A stretch of 64,000 nucleotides of DNA from the NCBI GenBank assembly GCA_963722665.1, contig CAVRNW010000039.1:62001-126000 (forward strand), given 5' to 3'. Positions 1 through 9,334 of the stretch are shown here, one piece after another. Both the position numbers and the translations under genes were made by a program. Position 1 is the first letter of the stretch. Each line of letters opens with the position of its first letter. Source of the stretch: Site-B1 sp963722665 (GTDB taxonomy: Bacteria; Bacteroidota; Bacteroidia; Flavobacteriales; Flavobacteriaceae). Below the pieces are notes generated by a model. The model worked only from the letters and a program-made list of their open reading frames with translations. It did no database searches and had not been told where the DNA came from.

Positions 1-794
1 ATGGCATGATACAGAAATGAAGAATGCATCGCTTCACGAACAGTGTTATTTCCTCTAAATGAAAATGATACATTACTCACACCTCCCGAAACATTAGCAC
101 AAGGTAGATTCTCCCGAATCCACTTGGTTGCCTTAAAAAAATCTATTGCATTTTTTCTGTGTTCTTCCATTCCTGTGGCAACAGGAAAAATATTGGGATC
201 GAAGATGATATCCTGAGGTGGAAAATTTACTTTGTTTACAAGAATATCATAGCAGCGCTTACAAATGTCAATGCGTCTTTGGTAAGTGTCTGCCTGACCA
301 TTCTCATCAAAGGCCATTACAATAACGGCAGCTCCATATCGTTTCACCAATTTTGCCTGACGAATGAATTCTTTTTCTCCTTCTTTTAAACTAATTGAAT
401 TTACTACAGATTTACCTTGAACTACTCGTAATCCGGCTTCTATGATCTCCCATTTAGAACTGTCGATCATCACAGGAACCCGTGAAATATCAGGTTCTGA
501 GGCAATAAGATTTAAAAAGGTAGTCATAGCATAGACTCCGTCCAACATCCCTTCGTCCATGTTCACATCTATTATTTGTGCTCCACCTTCAACCTGATGT
601 CTTGCTACATCAAGTGCTTCATCATATTTTTCTTCTTTAATAAGTCTTAAGAATTTTCTGGAACCAGTAACATTGGTCCGTTCACCCACATTAATAAAAT
701 TACTCTCAGGAGTAACGACCAATGGTTCTAACCCGGATAAGGTAAGATACTTACAGTTGTTGGTTGTTAGTTGTTGGTTATTGGAGTCACTCAT
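1..794 (-). CDS. metH: Cobalamin-dependent methionine synthase, second subunit (pterin-binding part), partial
   Basis: This gene transfers a methyl group from methyltetrahydrofolate to cob(I)alamin and on to homocysteine. The visible 264 residues are the N-terminus of the C-terminal half-protein typical of Flavobacteriia, where MetH is split. They contain the pterin-binding signature (NFINVGERTNVTGSRKFLRLI region near residues 30-45, then IIDVNMDEGMLDG and MIDSSKWEI). The cobalamin-binding and activation domains lie beyond the left window edge. The ATG at 794 overlaps the stop of the small remnant ORF upstream. The first 14 or so residues (SNNQQLTTNN) come from a CAACAACTAAC-type repeat and are not family sequence; family members normally begin close to the YLTLSGLEPL stretch. 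It is the last visible gene of the SAM-I-controlled methionine operon. Confidence 0.93.
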   Translation of the reverse strand, partial: MSDSNNQQLTTNNCKYLTLSGLEPLVVTPESNFINVGERTNVTGSRKFLRLIKEEKYDEALDVARHQVEGGAQIIDVNMDEGMLDGVYAMTTFLNLIASEPDISRVPVMIDSSKWEIIEAGLRVVQGKSVVNSISLKEGEKEFIRQAKLVKRYGAAVIVMAFDENGQADTYQRRIDICKRCYDILVNKVNFPPQDIIFDPNIFPVATGMEEHRKNAIDFFKATKWIRENLPCANVSGGVSNVSFSFRGNNTVREAMHSSFLYHA

Positions 795-886
795 TACTTT
801 TTAGATTTAAAATAGTTAATGAATCCATTGAGCAATTTTTTACAAGTCGTGATTTGTTCCATTAATTCTGTATAATTCATTTTCAT
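794..886 (-). pseudogene. Remnant of a four-helix-bundle protein gene (C-terminal helix)
   Basis: A 30-codon ORF sits in the gap between the two metH halves and its TAA overlaps the metH2 ATG. Its sequence (YTELMEQITTCKKLLNGFIN, then a short Lys-rich end) resembles the last helix of the 23S-intervening-sequence / four-helix-bundle family, which commonly ends with a K-x-LNGfIxyL pattern. The roughly 90 residues that should precede it are absent. An apparently intact member of the family begins at 63757 in the same window. The assignment rests on a short match and is inference. Confidence 0.45.
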
Positions 887-902
887 TTCAATCAACTAAT
901 AC

Positions 903-1906
903 CTAAACACTAACAACTAATTGTCTTGGTTCGTATTTTTGGACAACATCAGCAATAGCTTTTATATGATCAGGATTTGTCCCGCAACATCCTCCAATTA
1001 CATTTATGATTCCATCTTTAAGATAGTCTTCAATTAAGTTCCTCATCTCTTCAGGTGTTTGATCATATTCGCCAAAAGCATTAGGCAAACCGGCGTTTGG
1101 ATGAGCAGAAGTATAAAATTGTGTTTTGTTTGATAAGCGTTGCAAATATGGTTTTAACTGGTCCGCACCAAGGGCACAATTTAAACCAACGCTAAGTAAT
1201 GGAATATGAGAAATTGATGTTAAAAAAGCTTCAACAGTTTGTCCGGACAATGTCCTACCGGAAGCATCTGTTATAGTTCCCGAGACCATTACTGGAATAT
1301 CAATATTCTTTTCTTCTCTGTACCTCTTCTATGGCAAATAAAGCCGCTTTGGCATTTAAAGTATCAAAGATGGTCTCTACTAATAGTAAATCTACACCTC
1401 CATCAATTAAAGCTTCTACTTGTTCCTTGTAAGCTATTCTTAATTCCTCAAATGTAATAGCTCTGTATTCCGGCTTATTGACATCTGGTGATAAACTTGC
1501 CGTTTTATTGGTTGGCCCTATACTACCAGCAACAAATCGTGGTTTTTTAGGATTTTGTAAAGTAAATTCTTCGGCAACTCTTTTGGCAATTTTAGCCGAT
1601 TCAAAATTCAGTTCATAGACCAGATCTTCCATATTATAATCAGCCATGGCAATGGATGTGCCAGAAAATGTATTTGTTTCAATTATATCTGCCCCAGCCT
1701 GTAAATATTTTTTATGGATCTCGGCTATTGCTTTAGGCTGGGTAAGGGATAACAGATCATTATTACCTTTTAATGAGCTTGGATAATCCTTGAATCGTTC
1801 ACCTCTATAATCTTCTTCGGTAAAATTGTATTGCTGAAGCATGGTTCCCATGGCTCCATCCAATACTAATATTCGTTTTTGTAATTCGGTTTCTTATTTC
1901 GCTCAT
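903..1906 (-). CDS. metH: Methionine synthase homocysteine-binding subunit, two +1 frameshifts
   Basis: This is the homocysteine S-methyltransferase domain of split MetH (about 333 aa after repair). The sequence shows DGAMGTMLQQYNFTEEDYRG near the N-terminus, the substrate region ETNTFSGTSIAMADY, and the zinc ligands of the family: GLNCALGAD and the CC pair in GGCCGTNPDHI near the end. Two frame breaks occur. Near 1894 an extra A separates the ATG at 1906 (MSEI) from the ELQKRILVLDGAMG reading frame. At 1308 an extra G separates VQRRK from NIDIPVMVSG. Removing both bases makes the length divisible by three. The gene follows cysH in the methionine operon and precedes metH2, so the two polypeptides presumably act together. 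I read the breaks as sequence errors. Confidence 0.9.
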
Positions 1907-1932
1907 CTAAAAACAAATATTTTATTGATAAT

Positions 1933-2553
1933 TTATTGTAAATGCAAACCGCATTCCCTGTTGTTTAAAACTTTTGTAGGGTCGAAATATGTTTCGTTTT
2001 TGGGAAGGTTATTATCTCTTAAATATTTTTCCAGATCATCATCTGTCCAATAATAAAAAGGACTCACTTTTAAGATCCCTTCTTTGCTGTAACTTAAAAT
2101 GTCTTGTGAATTCCTATACTTGGTTTGTCTTACTCTTATATTTGTAAACCAAATTTCAGGTTGATGCTCGTTTAAGGCTCTTCTAAACGGTTCCAGCTTT
2201 ACAATTTCAGAAAATTCCTGATGCTTTGGATCATCAATGGAAGGCATCCCTATCAGGGATCTTATATATGCGGTACTTATTAACGGAGAGTATACGCTAA
2301 TATTCAAATTAAATTTTTTTATTAAATAATGAGCATGAATATAGGTTGCAGGTAAATTGAATCCTGTATCGCACCAAATTACATTAATAGTCTTGTCCTT
2401 TTCGAAAAAGGTATTTAAAAGTACTGCCGAGTAGATTCCAAAACTAGTCGAAACAATTCTTTTATTACTTAATAATAAAGCCCAATCAATGATCTCTTGT
2501 GGAGTTTTATGTTTTAATTCTTTATTTGATTGTTCTAAATTTATATTTAACAT
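1933..2553 (-). CDS. cysH: PAPS reductase-family protein (phosphoadenylyl-sulfate reductase type)
   Basis: A 206-residue member of the adenine nucleotide alpha-hydrolase / PAPS reductase family, which reduces activated sulfate to sulfite using thioredoxin or glutaredoxin. Visible features are the nucleotide-binding TSFGIYSAVLL segment (residues 36-46), the W-C-D-T-G-F strand, the IRVRQTKYR region and the C-terminal ECGLHLQ end, which carries the catalytic cysteine. The CC...CxxC pairs that bind an iron-sulfur cluster in APS reductases are absent, which favours PAPS as substrate. No ATP sulfurylase or sulfite reductase gene is nearby. Its place between metZ and metH1 suggests sulfur supply for homocysteine synthesis; this role is inferred. 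Confidence 0.82.
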   Translation of the reverse strand: MLNINLEQSNKELKHKTPQEIIDWALLLSNKRIVSTSFGIYSAVLLNTFFEKDKTINVIWCDTGFNLPATYIHAHYLIKKFNLNISVYSPLISTAYIRSLIGMPSIDDPKHQEFSEIVKLEPFRRALNEHQPEIWFTNIRVRQTKYRNSQDILSYSKEGILKVSPFYYWTDDDLEKYLRDNNLPKNETYFDPTKVLNNRECGLHLQ

Positions 2554-2563
2554 ACCTGATAAA

Positions 2564-3730
2564 TTAATTTAATGCCTGATCTAAATCGTCAATAATATCA
2601 TCCATATTCTCAAGTCCTACGGAAATACGTACTAAACTGTTAGTAATACCTACTTTAAGTCTATCTTTTTCGGATAATTTACTGTGTGTAGTAGAAGCAG
2701 GGTGAGTTACAATTGTTCTTGTATCCCCTAAATTGGCAGACAAGGAACATAGTTTAATTTTATTTAAAAAAATTCTACCGGCTTCAACTCCGCCTTTAAT
2801 TTGAAATGCGACCACATTTCCTCCTTGCCTCATTTGTTTTTTCGCAATTAAGTATTGAGGATGCGAAGTTAAAAAAGGATATTTTACTAAGCTAATTTTA
2901 TCATGTTTTTCTAAAAACTCTGCAACTTTTGTTGCATTACTACAATGCTTATCCACTCTCACAGCCAGGGTTTCCAAACTTTTAGATAACACCCATGCAT
3001 TAAACGGGGATAATGCTGGTCCGGTATTTCTGGAAAAAAGATATATTTCATCAATTAATTCTTTTTTTCCCACTGTAACGCCACCCAGTACTCTTCCTTG
3101 TCCGTCTATAAGTTTAGTTGCCGAATGAATTACCAAATCGGCTCCAAATTTTATGGGGTTTTGCAAATAGGGAGTGGCAAAACAATTATCTATTACAAAA
3201 ATCAAATTATGCTTTTTAGCAATTTTTCCTAAATATTCCAGGTCCAGAATATCAACAGCCGGATTTGTTGGAGATTCAGCATATATTATTTTGGTATTAG
3301 GCTTGATTAAACTTTCAATTTCTAAAACCTCATCTACTTTAAAATAACTTGTTGAAATATCCCATTTTGGAAAGTATTTAGTGAAAAGTGTATGAGTCGA
3401 TCCAAAAACTGATCTAGAGGAAACTATGTGGTCTCCCGAATTCAATAAAGCTGCAAATGTTGAGAATACAGCCGACATACCTGTAGCAAAAGCATATCCG
3501 CTTTCAGCACCTTCCATCTTACATATTTTCTCTACAAATTCTGAAGTATTTGGATTTGAAAATCGGCTATAGATGTTTCGTTCCTTCTCCTCTGCAAAAG
3601 AGGCTCTCATATCTTCTGCATCTTCAAAAACAAAGCTCGATGTTAGATACAATGGGCTTGAATGTTCTAAAAACTGAGAACGCTCAATCTGTGTCCTTAT
3701 AGCTTCTGTTTCAAATTTTTTCGAATCCAT
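2564..3730 (-). CDS. metZ: O-succinylhomoserine sulfhydrylase-type PLP enzyme
   Basis: A 388-residue Cys/Met-metabolism PLP enzyme (cystathionine gamma-synthase fold) that joins sulfide to an acylated homoserine to make homocysteine. The PLP lysine lies in HSATKLIDGQGRVLGG, with the D-G-Q-G-R context typical of MetZ-type enzymes. Other family marks are YSRFSNPNTSEFVEKI, ATGMSAVFS and the C-terminal HPASTTHSKL. It lies 5 bases after metX. It is a paralogue of metY on the other side of metX, so the operon has two candidate sulfhydrylases. Substrate preference (acetyl or succinyl ester) cannot be decided here. Confidence 0.87.
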   Translation of the reverse strand: MDSKKFETEAIRTQIERSQFLEHSSPLYLTSSFVFEDAEDMRASFAEEKERNIYSRFSNPNTSEFVEKICKMEGAESGYAFATGMSAVFSTFAALLNSGDHIVSSRSVFGSTHTLFTKYFPKWDISTSYFKVDEVLEIESLIKPNTKIIYAESPTNPAVDILDLEYLGKIAKKHNLIFVIDNCFATPYLQNPIKFGADLVIHSATKLIDGQGRVLGGVTVGKKELIDEIYLFSRNTGPALSPFNAWVLSKSLETLAVRVDKHCSNATKVAEFLEKHDKISLVKYPFLTSHPQYLIAKKQMRQGGNVVAFQIKGGVEAGRIFLNKIKLCSLSANLGDTRTIVTHPASTTHSKLSEKDRLKVGITNSLVRISVGLENMDDIIDDLDQALN

Positions 3731-3735
3731 AAAAT

Positions 3736-4740
3736 CTAAATCGCTTTCTTATATGTTAACTCATTTACTTTTTCTCCTTGAAATATAGGTCTCAACAAAT
3801 TATTCAGTTGGTTGAACTCAATTAAAAAGGCATCGTGGCCATGGATAGATTTAATTTCTCCAATAGTTACATTGTCCTTTATTAATTTAAGATCTACATA
3901 GGTTTTCCAGTTCTCTTCTGCTTTAAAAAACAGATCGGAATTAATAGTTATAATATGAATGTTTGATTTAATTGACGAAACTACATCGTGGAATTGCTTT
4001 TCTCCTTCAGTGATATCAATTGTTTTTAATATCTGATTCATCATTTTATAAGCCGATAGTTGAAATCTTTCATTCAACGCCTTACCGTGATAATCCAGCC
4101 AACTTTCAACGTTATAGTACTGATCACTTTTTAATGTTCTTTCAAACTTTCTTGTAAAGGACTCAGGTGTTCTGTACAAGGTCATAGCATGCATTCTGGC
4201 ATCTGCCAAACCTTGACTTGAATTGTTTAATATATTATCCTGAATAAAGCAATTGGCTATAATCCAATCTGTTGATTTCCAATCGGCTGCGACCGGGATC
4301 AAATGTTCAATTAAATTGGGTTTTAACGCCGCTAATTCCCATGCCAGTCCGCCTCCAACTGATCCGCCAATAGCAGCAAAAAGGTTATTTACATTTAATT
4401 TTTCCAATCCAATAGCAAAAATTTCGGCAATATCTTTCGCAGTAAAATCTTTATAATTTTCAATTATACTATCACTTGTTCCATCATATCCGTTTCCCGG
4501 AATATTGAATGCCAAAACCGAATAATAATTGGTGTCAATTACCTGATCTTCACCGATTAAACTGTTCCACCATCCATTTTCTCCGGATACACTGGAATTT
4601 CCGGTCAACGCATGATTGACCAATACAATTGGAGCTTCATGTAATTCCTGACCAAAGATCTGGTAAGACAGTTTTATATTTGCTGCCTTACCTGTTCTGG
4701 TAACATAATTTGGAATATTTATGTATTGTAGTTCTTTCAT
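3736..4740 (-). CDS. metX: Homoserine O-acetyltransferase-family alpha/beta hydrolase
   Basis: A 334-residue alpha/beta-hydrolase that acylates homoserine, the entry step of methionine synthesis. The nucleophile elbow GGSVGGG (about residue 127), an aspartate in ITINSDLFF and the catalytic His in HGHDAFLIEF give a complete triad. The VNHALTGNSSVSGENGWW region is the usual oxyanion/entry motif. The ATG at 4740 lies directly after the metY stop and metZ follows after 5 bases, so metY-metX-metZ are tightly coupled. Acetyl versus succinyl donor preference is not visible. Confidence 0.9.
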   Translation of the reverse strand: MKELQYINIPNYVTRTGKAANIKLSYQIFGQELHEAPIVLVNHALTGNSSVSGENGWWNSLIGEDQVIDTNYYSVLAFNIPGNGYDGTSDSIIENYKDFTAKDIAEIFAIGLEKLNVNNLFAAIGGSVGGGLAWELAALKPNLIEHLIPVAADWKSTDWIIANCFIQDNILNNSSQGLADARMHAMTLYRTPESFTRKFERTLKSDQYYNVESWLDYHGKALNERFQLSAYKMMNQILKTIDITEGEKQFHDVVSSIKSNIHIITINSDLFFKAEENWKTYVDLKLIKDNVTIGEIKSIHGHDAFLIEFNQLNNLLRPIFQGEKVNELTYKKAI

Positions 4741-6033
4741 TTAAACTAATAAAGTGGTTTTTACTTCTTTAAACGCTTCGATCAAATCAGATTTTAGATC
4801 TTCAATATTCTCTATTCCAACAGACAATCTTATAAGATCCTTGGTAACTCCCGTTGATTCCTGAGCCTCATCATTTAATTGCTGATGTGTGGTGCTTGCA
4901 GGATGAATGATCAATGACTTAGTATCGCCAATATTTGCTAAAAGTGAAAACAACTTTGTTGTATCAGCTATTTTTTTGGCAGATTCATAGCCTCCTTTGA
5001 CTCCAAATGTTACAATTCCGCTCTGGCCATTAGGTAAATATTTATCAGCCAACGTCTTATAAGGGCTGGATTCCAATCCCGGATAATTTACCCATACAAC
5101 TTCATCACGTTTCTGAAGCCATTTAGCAAGTTCCAGTGCATTTTCACTATGTTTTTTTATTCTTAGTTCTAAAGTTTCCAGACCTTGAATGATTTGAAAG
5201 GCATTAAAAGGGCTTAGGGCTCCACCATAATCCCGTAAACCTTCTATTCTAACCTTGGCAATAAACGCTGCTGCTTCCAAAGCTTCGCTATAAACCAAGC
5301 CATGATAACCGGCTGACGGTTCAGTAAACTCCGGGAATTTTCCGTTCGCCCAATCGAAAGTTCCAGCATCAATGATTACACCACCAAGTGCAGTTCCATT
5401 GCCATTGATGTATTTAGTAAGGGAATGGATTACGATATTAGCTCCATATTCTATAGGGTTTAACAGATAAGGAGTAGCAACAGTATTATCAACAATTAAA
5501 GGCACTTTAAACGTTCTAGCCTCTTTTGAAATTGCTTCAATATCCAATACGTCCAGTTTCGGATTTCCCAAAGATTCAATAAAAAATGCTCTCGTGTTCT
5601 CTTGAGTGGCTTTCTTAAAGTTTTCAGGGTTTGACGGATCTACAAATGTTGTAGTTATACCATGTCTAGGTAAAGTAACACTTAACAAATTGTAAGTTCC
5701 ACCATACAAACTGCTGGATGCCACAATATGATCTCCTGTTTTTAACAGGGTTAACAAGGTAGTGGCGATTGCAGATGTTCCTGAAGCAGTCACTACAGCT
5801 GCTATTCCACCTTCAAGAGCTGCTAAACGCTGCTCTAAAATGTCGTTTGTCGGATTGTTGATCCTGGTGTAAATGTTACCTGTCTCTGCCAAGGCAAATA
5901 AATTGGCAGCATGATCGGAATCATTGAACACATAGGCTGTGGATTGATAAATGGGAACCGCTCTGGTTCCACCGTTTTTTTGGACATCATGTCCTGCATG
6001 CAACGCTTTGGTTGCGAATTTTTGTGTACTCAT
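4741..6033 (-). CDS. metY: O-acetylhomoserine aminocarboxypropyltransferase
   Basis: This enzyme of about 430 residues makes homocysteine from O-acetylhomoserine and sulfide. It is a class-V-like Cys/Met PLP enzyme: FATKALHAGHDVQ at the start, TASGTSAIATTLL, and the PLP lysine in HSLTKYINGNGTALGG. The long form (about 430 aa, with an insert around FPEFTEPSAGYHGL) is typical of MetY, compared with about 390 for MetZ. An upstream in-frame ATG at 6108 exists, but it would translate an intergenic palindrome (SRESGN), so I place the start at 6033 (MSTQKFATKALH). It is the first gene of the methionine operon behind the SAM-I riboswitch. Confidence 0.92.
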   Translation of the reverse strand: MSTQKFATKALHAGHDVQKNGGTRAVPIYQSTAYVFNDSDHAANLFALAETGNIYTRINNPTNDILEQRLAALEGGIAAVVTASGTSAIATTLLTLLKTGDHIVASSSLYGGTYNLLSVTLPRHGITTTFVDPSNPENFKKATQENTRAFFIESLGNPKLDVLDIEAISKEARTFKVPLIVDNTVATPYLLNPIEYGANIVIHSLTKYINGNGTALGGVIIDAGTFDWANGKFPEFTEPSAGYHGLVYSEALEAAAFIAKVRIEGLRDYGGALSPFNAFQIIQGLETLELRIKKHSENALELAKWLQKRDEVVWVNYPGLESSPYKTLADKYLPNGQSGIVTFGVKGGYESAKKIADTTKLFSLLANIGDTKSLIIHPASTTHQQLNDEAQESTGVTKDLIRLSVGIENIEDLKSDLIEAFKEVKTTLLV

Positions 6034-6060
6034 TTTTCTTTCTTTTTGAGTTAATAATAG

Positions 6061-6082
6061 ATTCCCGCTTTCGCGAGAATGA
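6061..6082. repeat. Short intergenic palindrome (ATTCCCGC...GCGAGAAT)
   Basis: An imperfect hairpin ATTCCCGC-TTTC-GCGAGAAT lies between the riboswitch and metY. It belongs to the widespread dispersed element that reads 'HSRESGN' when translated. Similar stems occur at 30309-30328 and 60523-60542. Confidence 0.7.
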
Positions 6083-6261
6083 CAGTTAAAAAGGAAACTT
6101 CGAAGCAAAGCATCTCAGAATTCTTTTTCGATTAAACCAAAAGTCAAATGCGCCAAATTTTGACGTACTTAATAGAAAAATGTTATAAAGATTTTATAGA
6201 AATTACTGAAAAGCAATTTCTTGTAGTTATCTATCCAATGAACCGATAAATGAATCAGTCA

Positions 6262-6360
6262 TTAAGTAGAATTTAGCACCTTCTTTAATAAATTTAAAGG
6301 GTTGCTAAGGTTTCACAGGGTCTAATCCCTCCACCTTTCTTGATAACACTTCAATAAGTT
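6262..6360 (-). ncRNA. SAM-I (S-box) riboswitch upstream of the met operon
   Basis: Read on the minus strand, the segment contains TTATCAAGAaAGGTGGAGGG, then GACCCTGTGAAACC, then TAGCAACC, and finally AGGTGCTAAATTC. These are the conserved P2, J, P3 and P4 elements of the SAM-I aptamer in the correct order and spacing. It lies about 230 bases upstream of metY and about 20 bases after a good promoter. Downstream, a 7-bp hairpin (AGAAATT/AATTTCT) could belong to the expression platform, but it lacks a strong U-tract, so the mechanism is uncertain. The known family represses methionine genes when SAM is high. Confidence 0.93.
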
Positions 6361-6377
6361 TTTGAACTTTGTGAACG

Positions 6378-6410
6378 CAAATATATATTTTTAAAAAATT
6401 CAAATCCAAA
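6378..6410 (-). promoter_or_regulatory. Bacteroidetes-type promoter for the met operon
   Basis: On the minus strand a TTTG box (6407-6410) is followed after 21 bases by TATATTTG (6378-6385), a full match to the TAnnTTTG -7 element. It points into the SAM-I riboswitch. Confidence 0.6.
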
Positions 6411-6466
6411 TTTTTATGCACTTAATTTTATATAATTTTAATATTATTGTGAATATCACAATAATT

Positions 6467-8015
6467 TCAGGCATATTTTGCCAAATATTTATCTTTAATT
6501 ATTTGCGCTACAGGTTTATTCTCAATTTTGCTTTCTAACCAGGAGATGATGTCAAGATATAAAAAGGCTCTCTTTTCAAAAGGTCTGTCTTCAAACTTGA
6601 TCAATACATCATGCAGTTTCACAAATGCCTTTTTAAGATCCTGGGGATATATATCCTGTAAACTCTTAATAAATTTTATCATTTCGTTCTGGACTTCATG
6701 CAAATCATTCATTTTGATCAGGAACTTATAAGTGCTTCTCAATAAGGTCTCAATATGATAATCTAAACCAGCTTCATAATGTGCAACCAGGTTTAAAACT
6801 CTGGAAAAACAGAGTAAATCTTCACGCATGGATAAGGTTTTATTAGAAATGATCTTTTCCAAATATTCAATACACTTTTTATTGTTTCCTGCCCCAAAAT
6901 GCAAACTTGCAAACTTATAATAGAAGGTCATGATGTAATGTTCATCAATTCTATCAGAAAAATGCTTTAGTTCTGATTCAATTTTAGGAATTAGTAGTAA
7001 TCCTTCTTCAAAACTACCATCGATAAAATATAAATTAATCTTATTTAAATTGATATATAAGAACGACAATGCTTCAACATTTTCATCTTTAGGAAACGAT
7101 TTTGAGGCAACTATTTCCTCCAACTTCGAAAGTGATTCAGCAAATTTTTCTTTATTCTTCAAGAAATATAAGGACTCTAAGAGATAGTTATTCCCTTTTA
7201 AGAAAAAAACCGGATTCAAACTAATCATATCCGGGTTTTGGTAGAAAAGATCAACCCATTTTAGAGAATATTTATAGCAATTCAAAAAATCCTGCATTAA
7301 AAAACTATACCATAAATAGGCTTTGTATAACCACAATTTTTCCCTAAAACCTAACTCTTCTAATTTAACCTTAGGCAGTCTTGCATAAAAATAATCTGAT
7401 ATCCATTTACTTTCGGCCTCATTCTTTACATATCCTGTTTTCAGGAAAACTCCATATAACTGCAAAGATAAATTAGACAATTTACTGGTTATTACATTGG
7501 CTTCGCTTAACTCTTTTGCCTGAATAGTCAACTCATCTGCCCTACCACTTATACTTCTTGTAATATACTGTGACTCAATAATTTTCTCTAATTCAACAAT
7601 CTCGAAAGCTAAATTCTTTTCTTCATTTTGAATGGCCACATCTTTAGCTTTATCCAAAATTTTAAGGCTTTGTTTATACAAACCTTTATGATATAAAATG
7701 GATGCAAAATCCAATTGCTCTCTAATTTGAGAACGAATATTTTGATGAGATGGATTTAATTTTAAACTTATTAATATCTGTTTATACAAATGTGCTTTTA
7801 CATTTGCTAACTGCTGCTTTTTTACAATCCTCGGTTTTTAAAATGGCTGCTTCATTATAAACAGATGCTTTATCCAAAAAGTTAAACAGATTTAAAAATT
7901 TTGAATCTGTATTCACCCCCAAACGACCAACATAAAGTTTGAATTGTCGCTTTTCCGATTTAGTCAAGGATTTGACCAGCAAAAATAAATTATCTTTTTG
8001 GGCTTTAGTCATCAA
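6467..8015 (-). CDS. Conserved Bacteroidota protein of unknown function, one +1 frameshift
   Basis: One gene of about 515 residues after removing an extra T at 7826-7827, where ...AILKTED joins VKKQQLANVKAHLYKQILIS. It starts with MTKAQKDNLFLLVKSLTKSEKRQ and continues as an all-helical protein rich in paired helices of 30-40 residues (for example ASILYHKGLYKQSLKILDKA), which suggests a TPR-like alpha-solenoid. There is no signal peptide and no membrane segment. Family members are known to me only as hypothetical proteins of flavobacteria. It stands alone, convergent with nothing and divergent from leuA. No function is claimed. Confidence 0.75.
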
Positions 8016-8158
8016 TGGATTATAACTGTATATATTTGATTATAAAATACTTAAAGCATTTTTTTTGGTTTGAACGTCGTAATGAGTCACCAATGTAAAA
8101 ATGAATTACTAATCCAAAATATAAATTCGTTAGACAATACGAAAATATATTTGAATAA

Positions 8159-9334
8159 ATGTCGACGAATAAAGTAGAAATTTTTGATACAACACTGCGA
8201 GATGGGGAACAAGTCCCTGGTTGTAAGCTCAATACAAACCAAAAACTAATCATTGCCGAACAACTTGATTATTTGGGTGTTGATGTAATTGAAGCAGGAT
8301 TTCCTGTTTCCAGTCCCGGTGATTTCAAATCGGTGGAAGAAATAGCAAAATTGGTGAAGAATGCCACGGTTTGCGGATTGACAAGATCTGTCGAAAATGA
8401 TATTAAAGTTGCTGCAGAAGCTTTAAAATATGCGAGAAAACCAAGGATACATACCGGAATTGGCACTTCAGATTCCCATATCATTCATAAATTTAATTCC
8501 AACCGTGAAGAGATAATAGAACGAGCAGCAGCAGCAGTGGCCTATGCTAAATCCTTTGTGGAAGATGTAGAATTCTATGCTGAAGATGCCGGGCGAACCG
8601 ATAACGAATACCTTGCAAGAGTTTGTGAAGCAGCCATTAAAGCGGGTGCAACTGTACTGAATATTCCTGATACAACCGGTTATTGCTTGCCACACGAGTA
8701 TGGAGCAAAAATGAAGTACTTAATGGAGAATGTTAAAGGTATTGACAGAGCCATTTTATCCTGTCATTGCCATAACGATCTTGGATTGGCAACTGCAAAC
8801 TCCATTGAAGGTGTTATAAATGGTGCCAGACAGATTGAGTGTACAATCAACGGAATTGGAGAGCGTGCAGGAAATACAGCCTTGGAAGAGGTCGTGATGA
8901 TACTAAAGCAACATCCTTATTTAAATCTTGAGACCAATATTCAAACAGAAATGTTATATGGCATCAGTCAACTGGTGTCTGACAGTATGGGAATCTATAC
9001 CCAACCAAATAAAGCGATTGTTGGAGCCAATGCCTTTGCGCATAGTTCCGGTATCCATCAGGATGGAGTGATCAAGAACAGGGAAACATACGAGATCATA
9101 GACCCTAAAGAAGTAGGTGTTACCGATTCTGCCATTGTTCTTACGGCCAGAAGCGGAAGAGCAGCATTAGCCTACAGAGCAAAAAAAGTTGGTTATGAAT
9201 TGACCAAATTGCAGTTAGATGAAGTCTATTCAAACTTTTTAACCTTTGCTGATAGAAAGAAAGAGGTCGATGACAACGATATTCATCAGATCATTGAATC
9301 CAGCAGGGTATTTAACGAAATAAAATCGGCTTAA
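8159..9334 (+). CDS. leuA: 2-isopropylmalate synthase
   Basis: This 391-residue enzyme condenses acetyl-CoA with 2-oxoisovalerate, the first committed step of leucine synthesis. The sequence has the family start FDTTLRDGEQVPGCKL (catalytic Arg and metal Asp), SCHCHNDLGLATANS (metal-binding His pair) and NGIGERAGNTALEE. It stops just after the catalytic barrel and first helical subdomain, with no full C-terminal regulatory LeuA dimer domain, as in the shorter homocitrate/isopropylmalate synthase group. The stop overlaps the leuB start (TAATGA). leuC and leuD are not in the window. A TATATTTG sequence ends 5 bases before the ATG. Confidence 0.9.
   Translation: MSTNKVEIFDTTLRDGEQVPGCKLNTNQKLIIAEQLDYLGVDVIEAGFPVSSPGDFKSVEEIAKLVKNATVCGLTRSVENDIKVAAEALKYARKPRIHTGIGTSDSHIIHKFNSNREEIIERAAAAVAYAKSFVEDVEFYAEDAGRTDNEYLARVCEAAIKAGATVLNIPDTTGYCLPHEYGAKMKYLMENVKGIDRAILSCHCHNDLGLATANSIEGVINGARQIECTINGIGERAGNTALEEVVMILKQHPYLNLETNIQTEMLYGISQLVSDSMGIYTQPNKAIVGANAFAHSSGIHQDGVIKNRETYEIIDPKEVGVTDSAIVLTARSGRAALAYRAKKVGYELTKLQLDEVYSNFLTFADRKKEVDDNDIHQIIESSRVFNEIKSA

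Noticed and set aside
6034..6108. Extending metY to the upstream ATG at 6108
   Set aside because: The added residues come from an intergenic palindrome (SRESGN) and are not family sequence.
8016..8158. Leader ORF starting MSHQCKNELL before leuA
   Set aside because: Few Leu codons, not clustered, and the ORF overlaps the leuA start; no hairpins seen.
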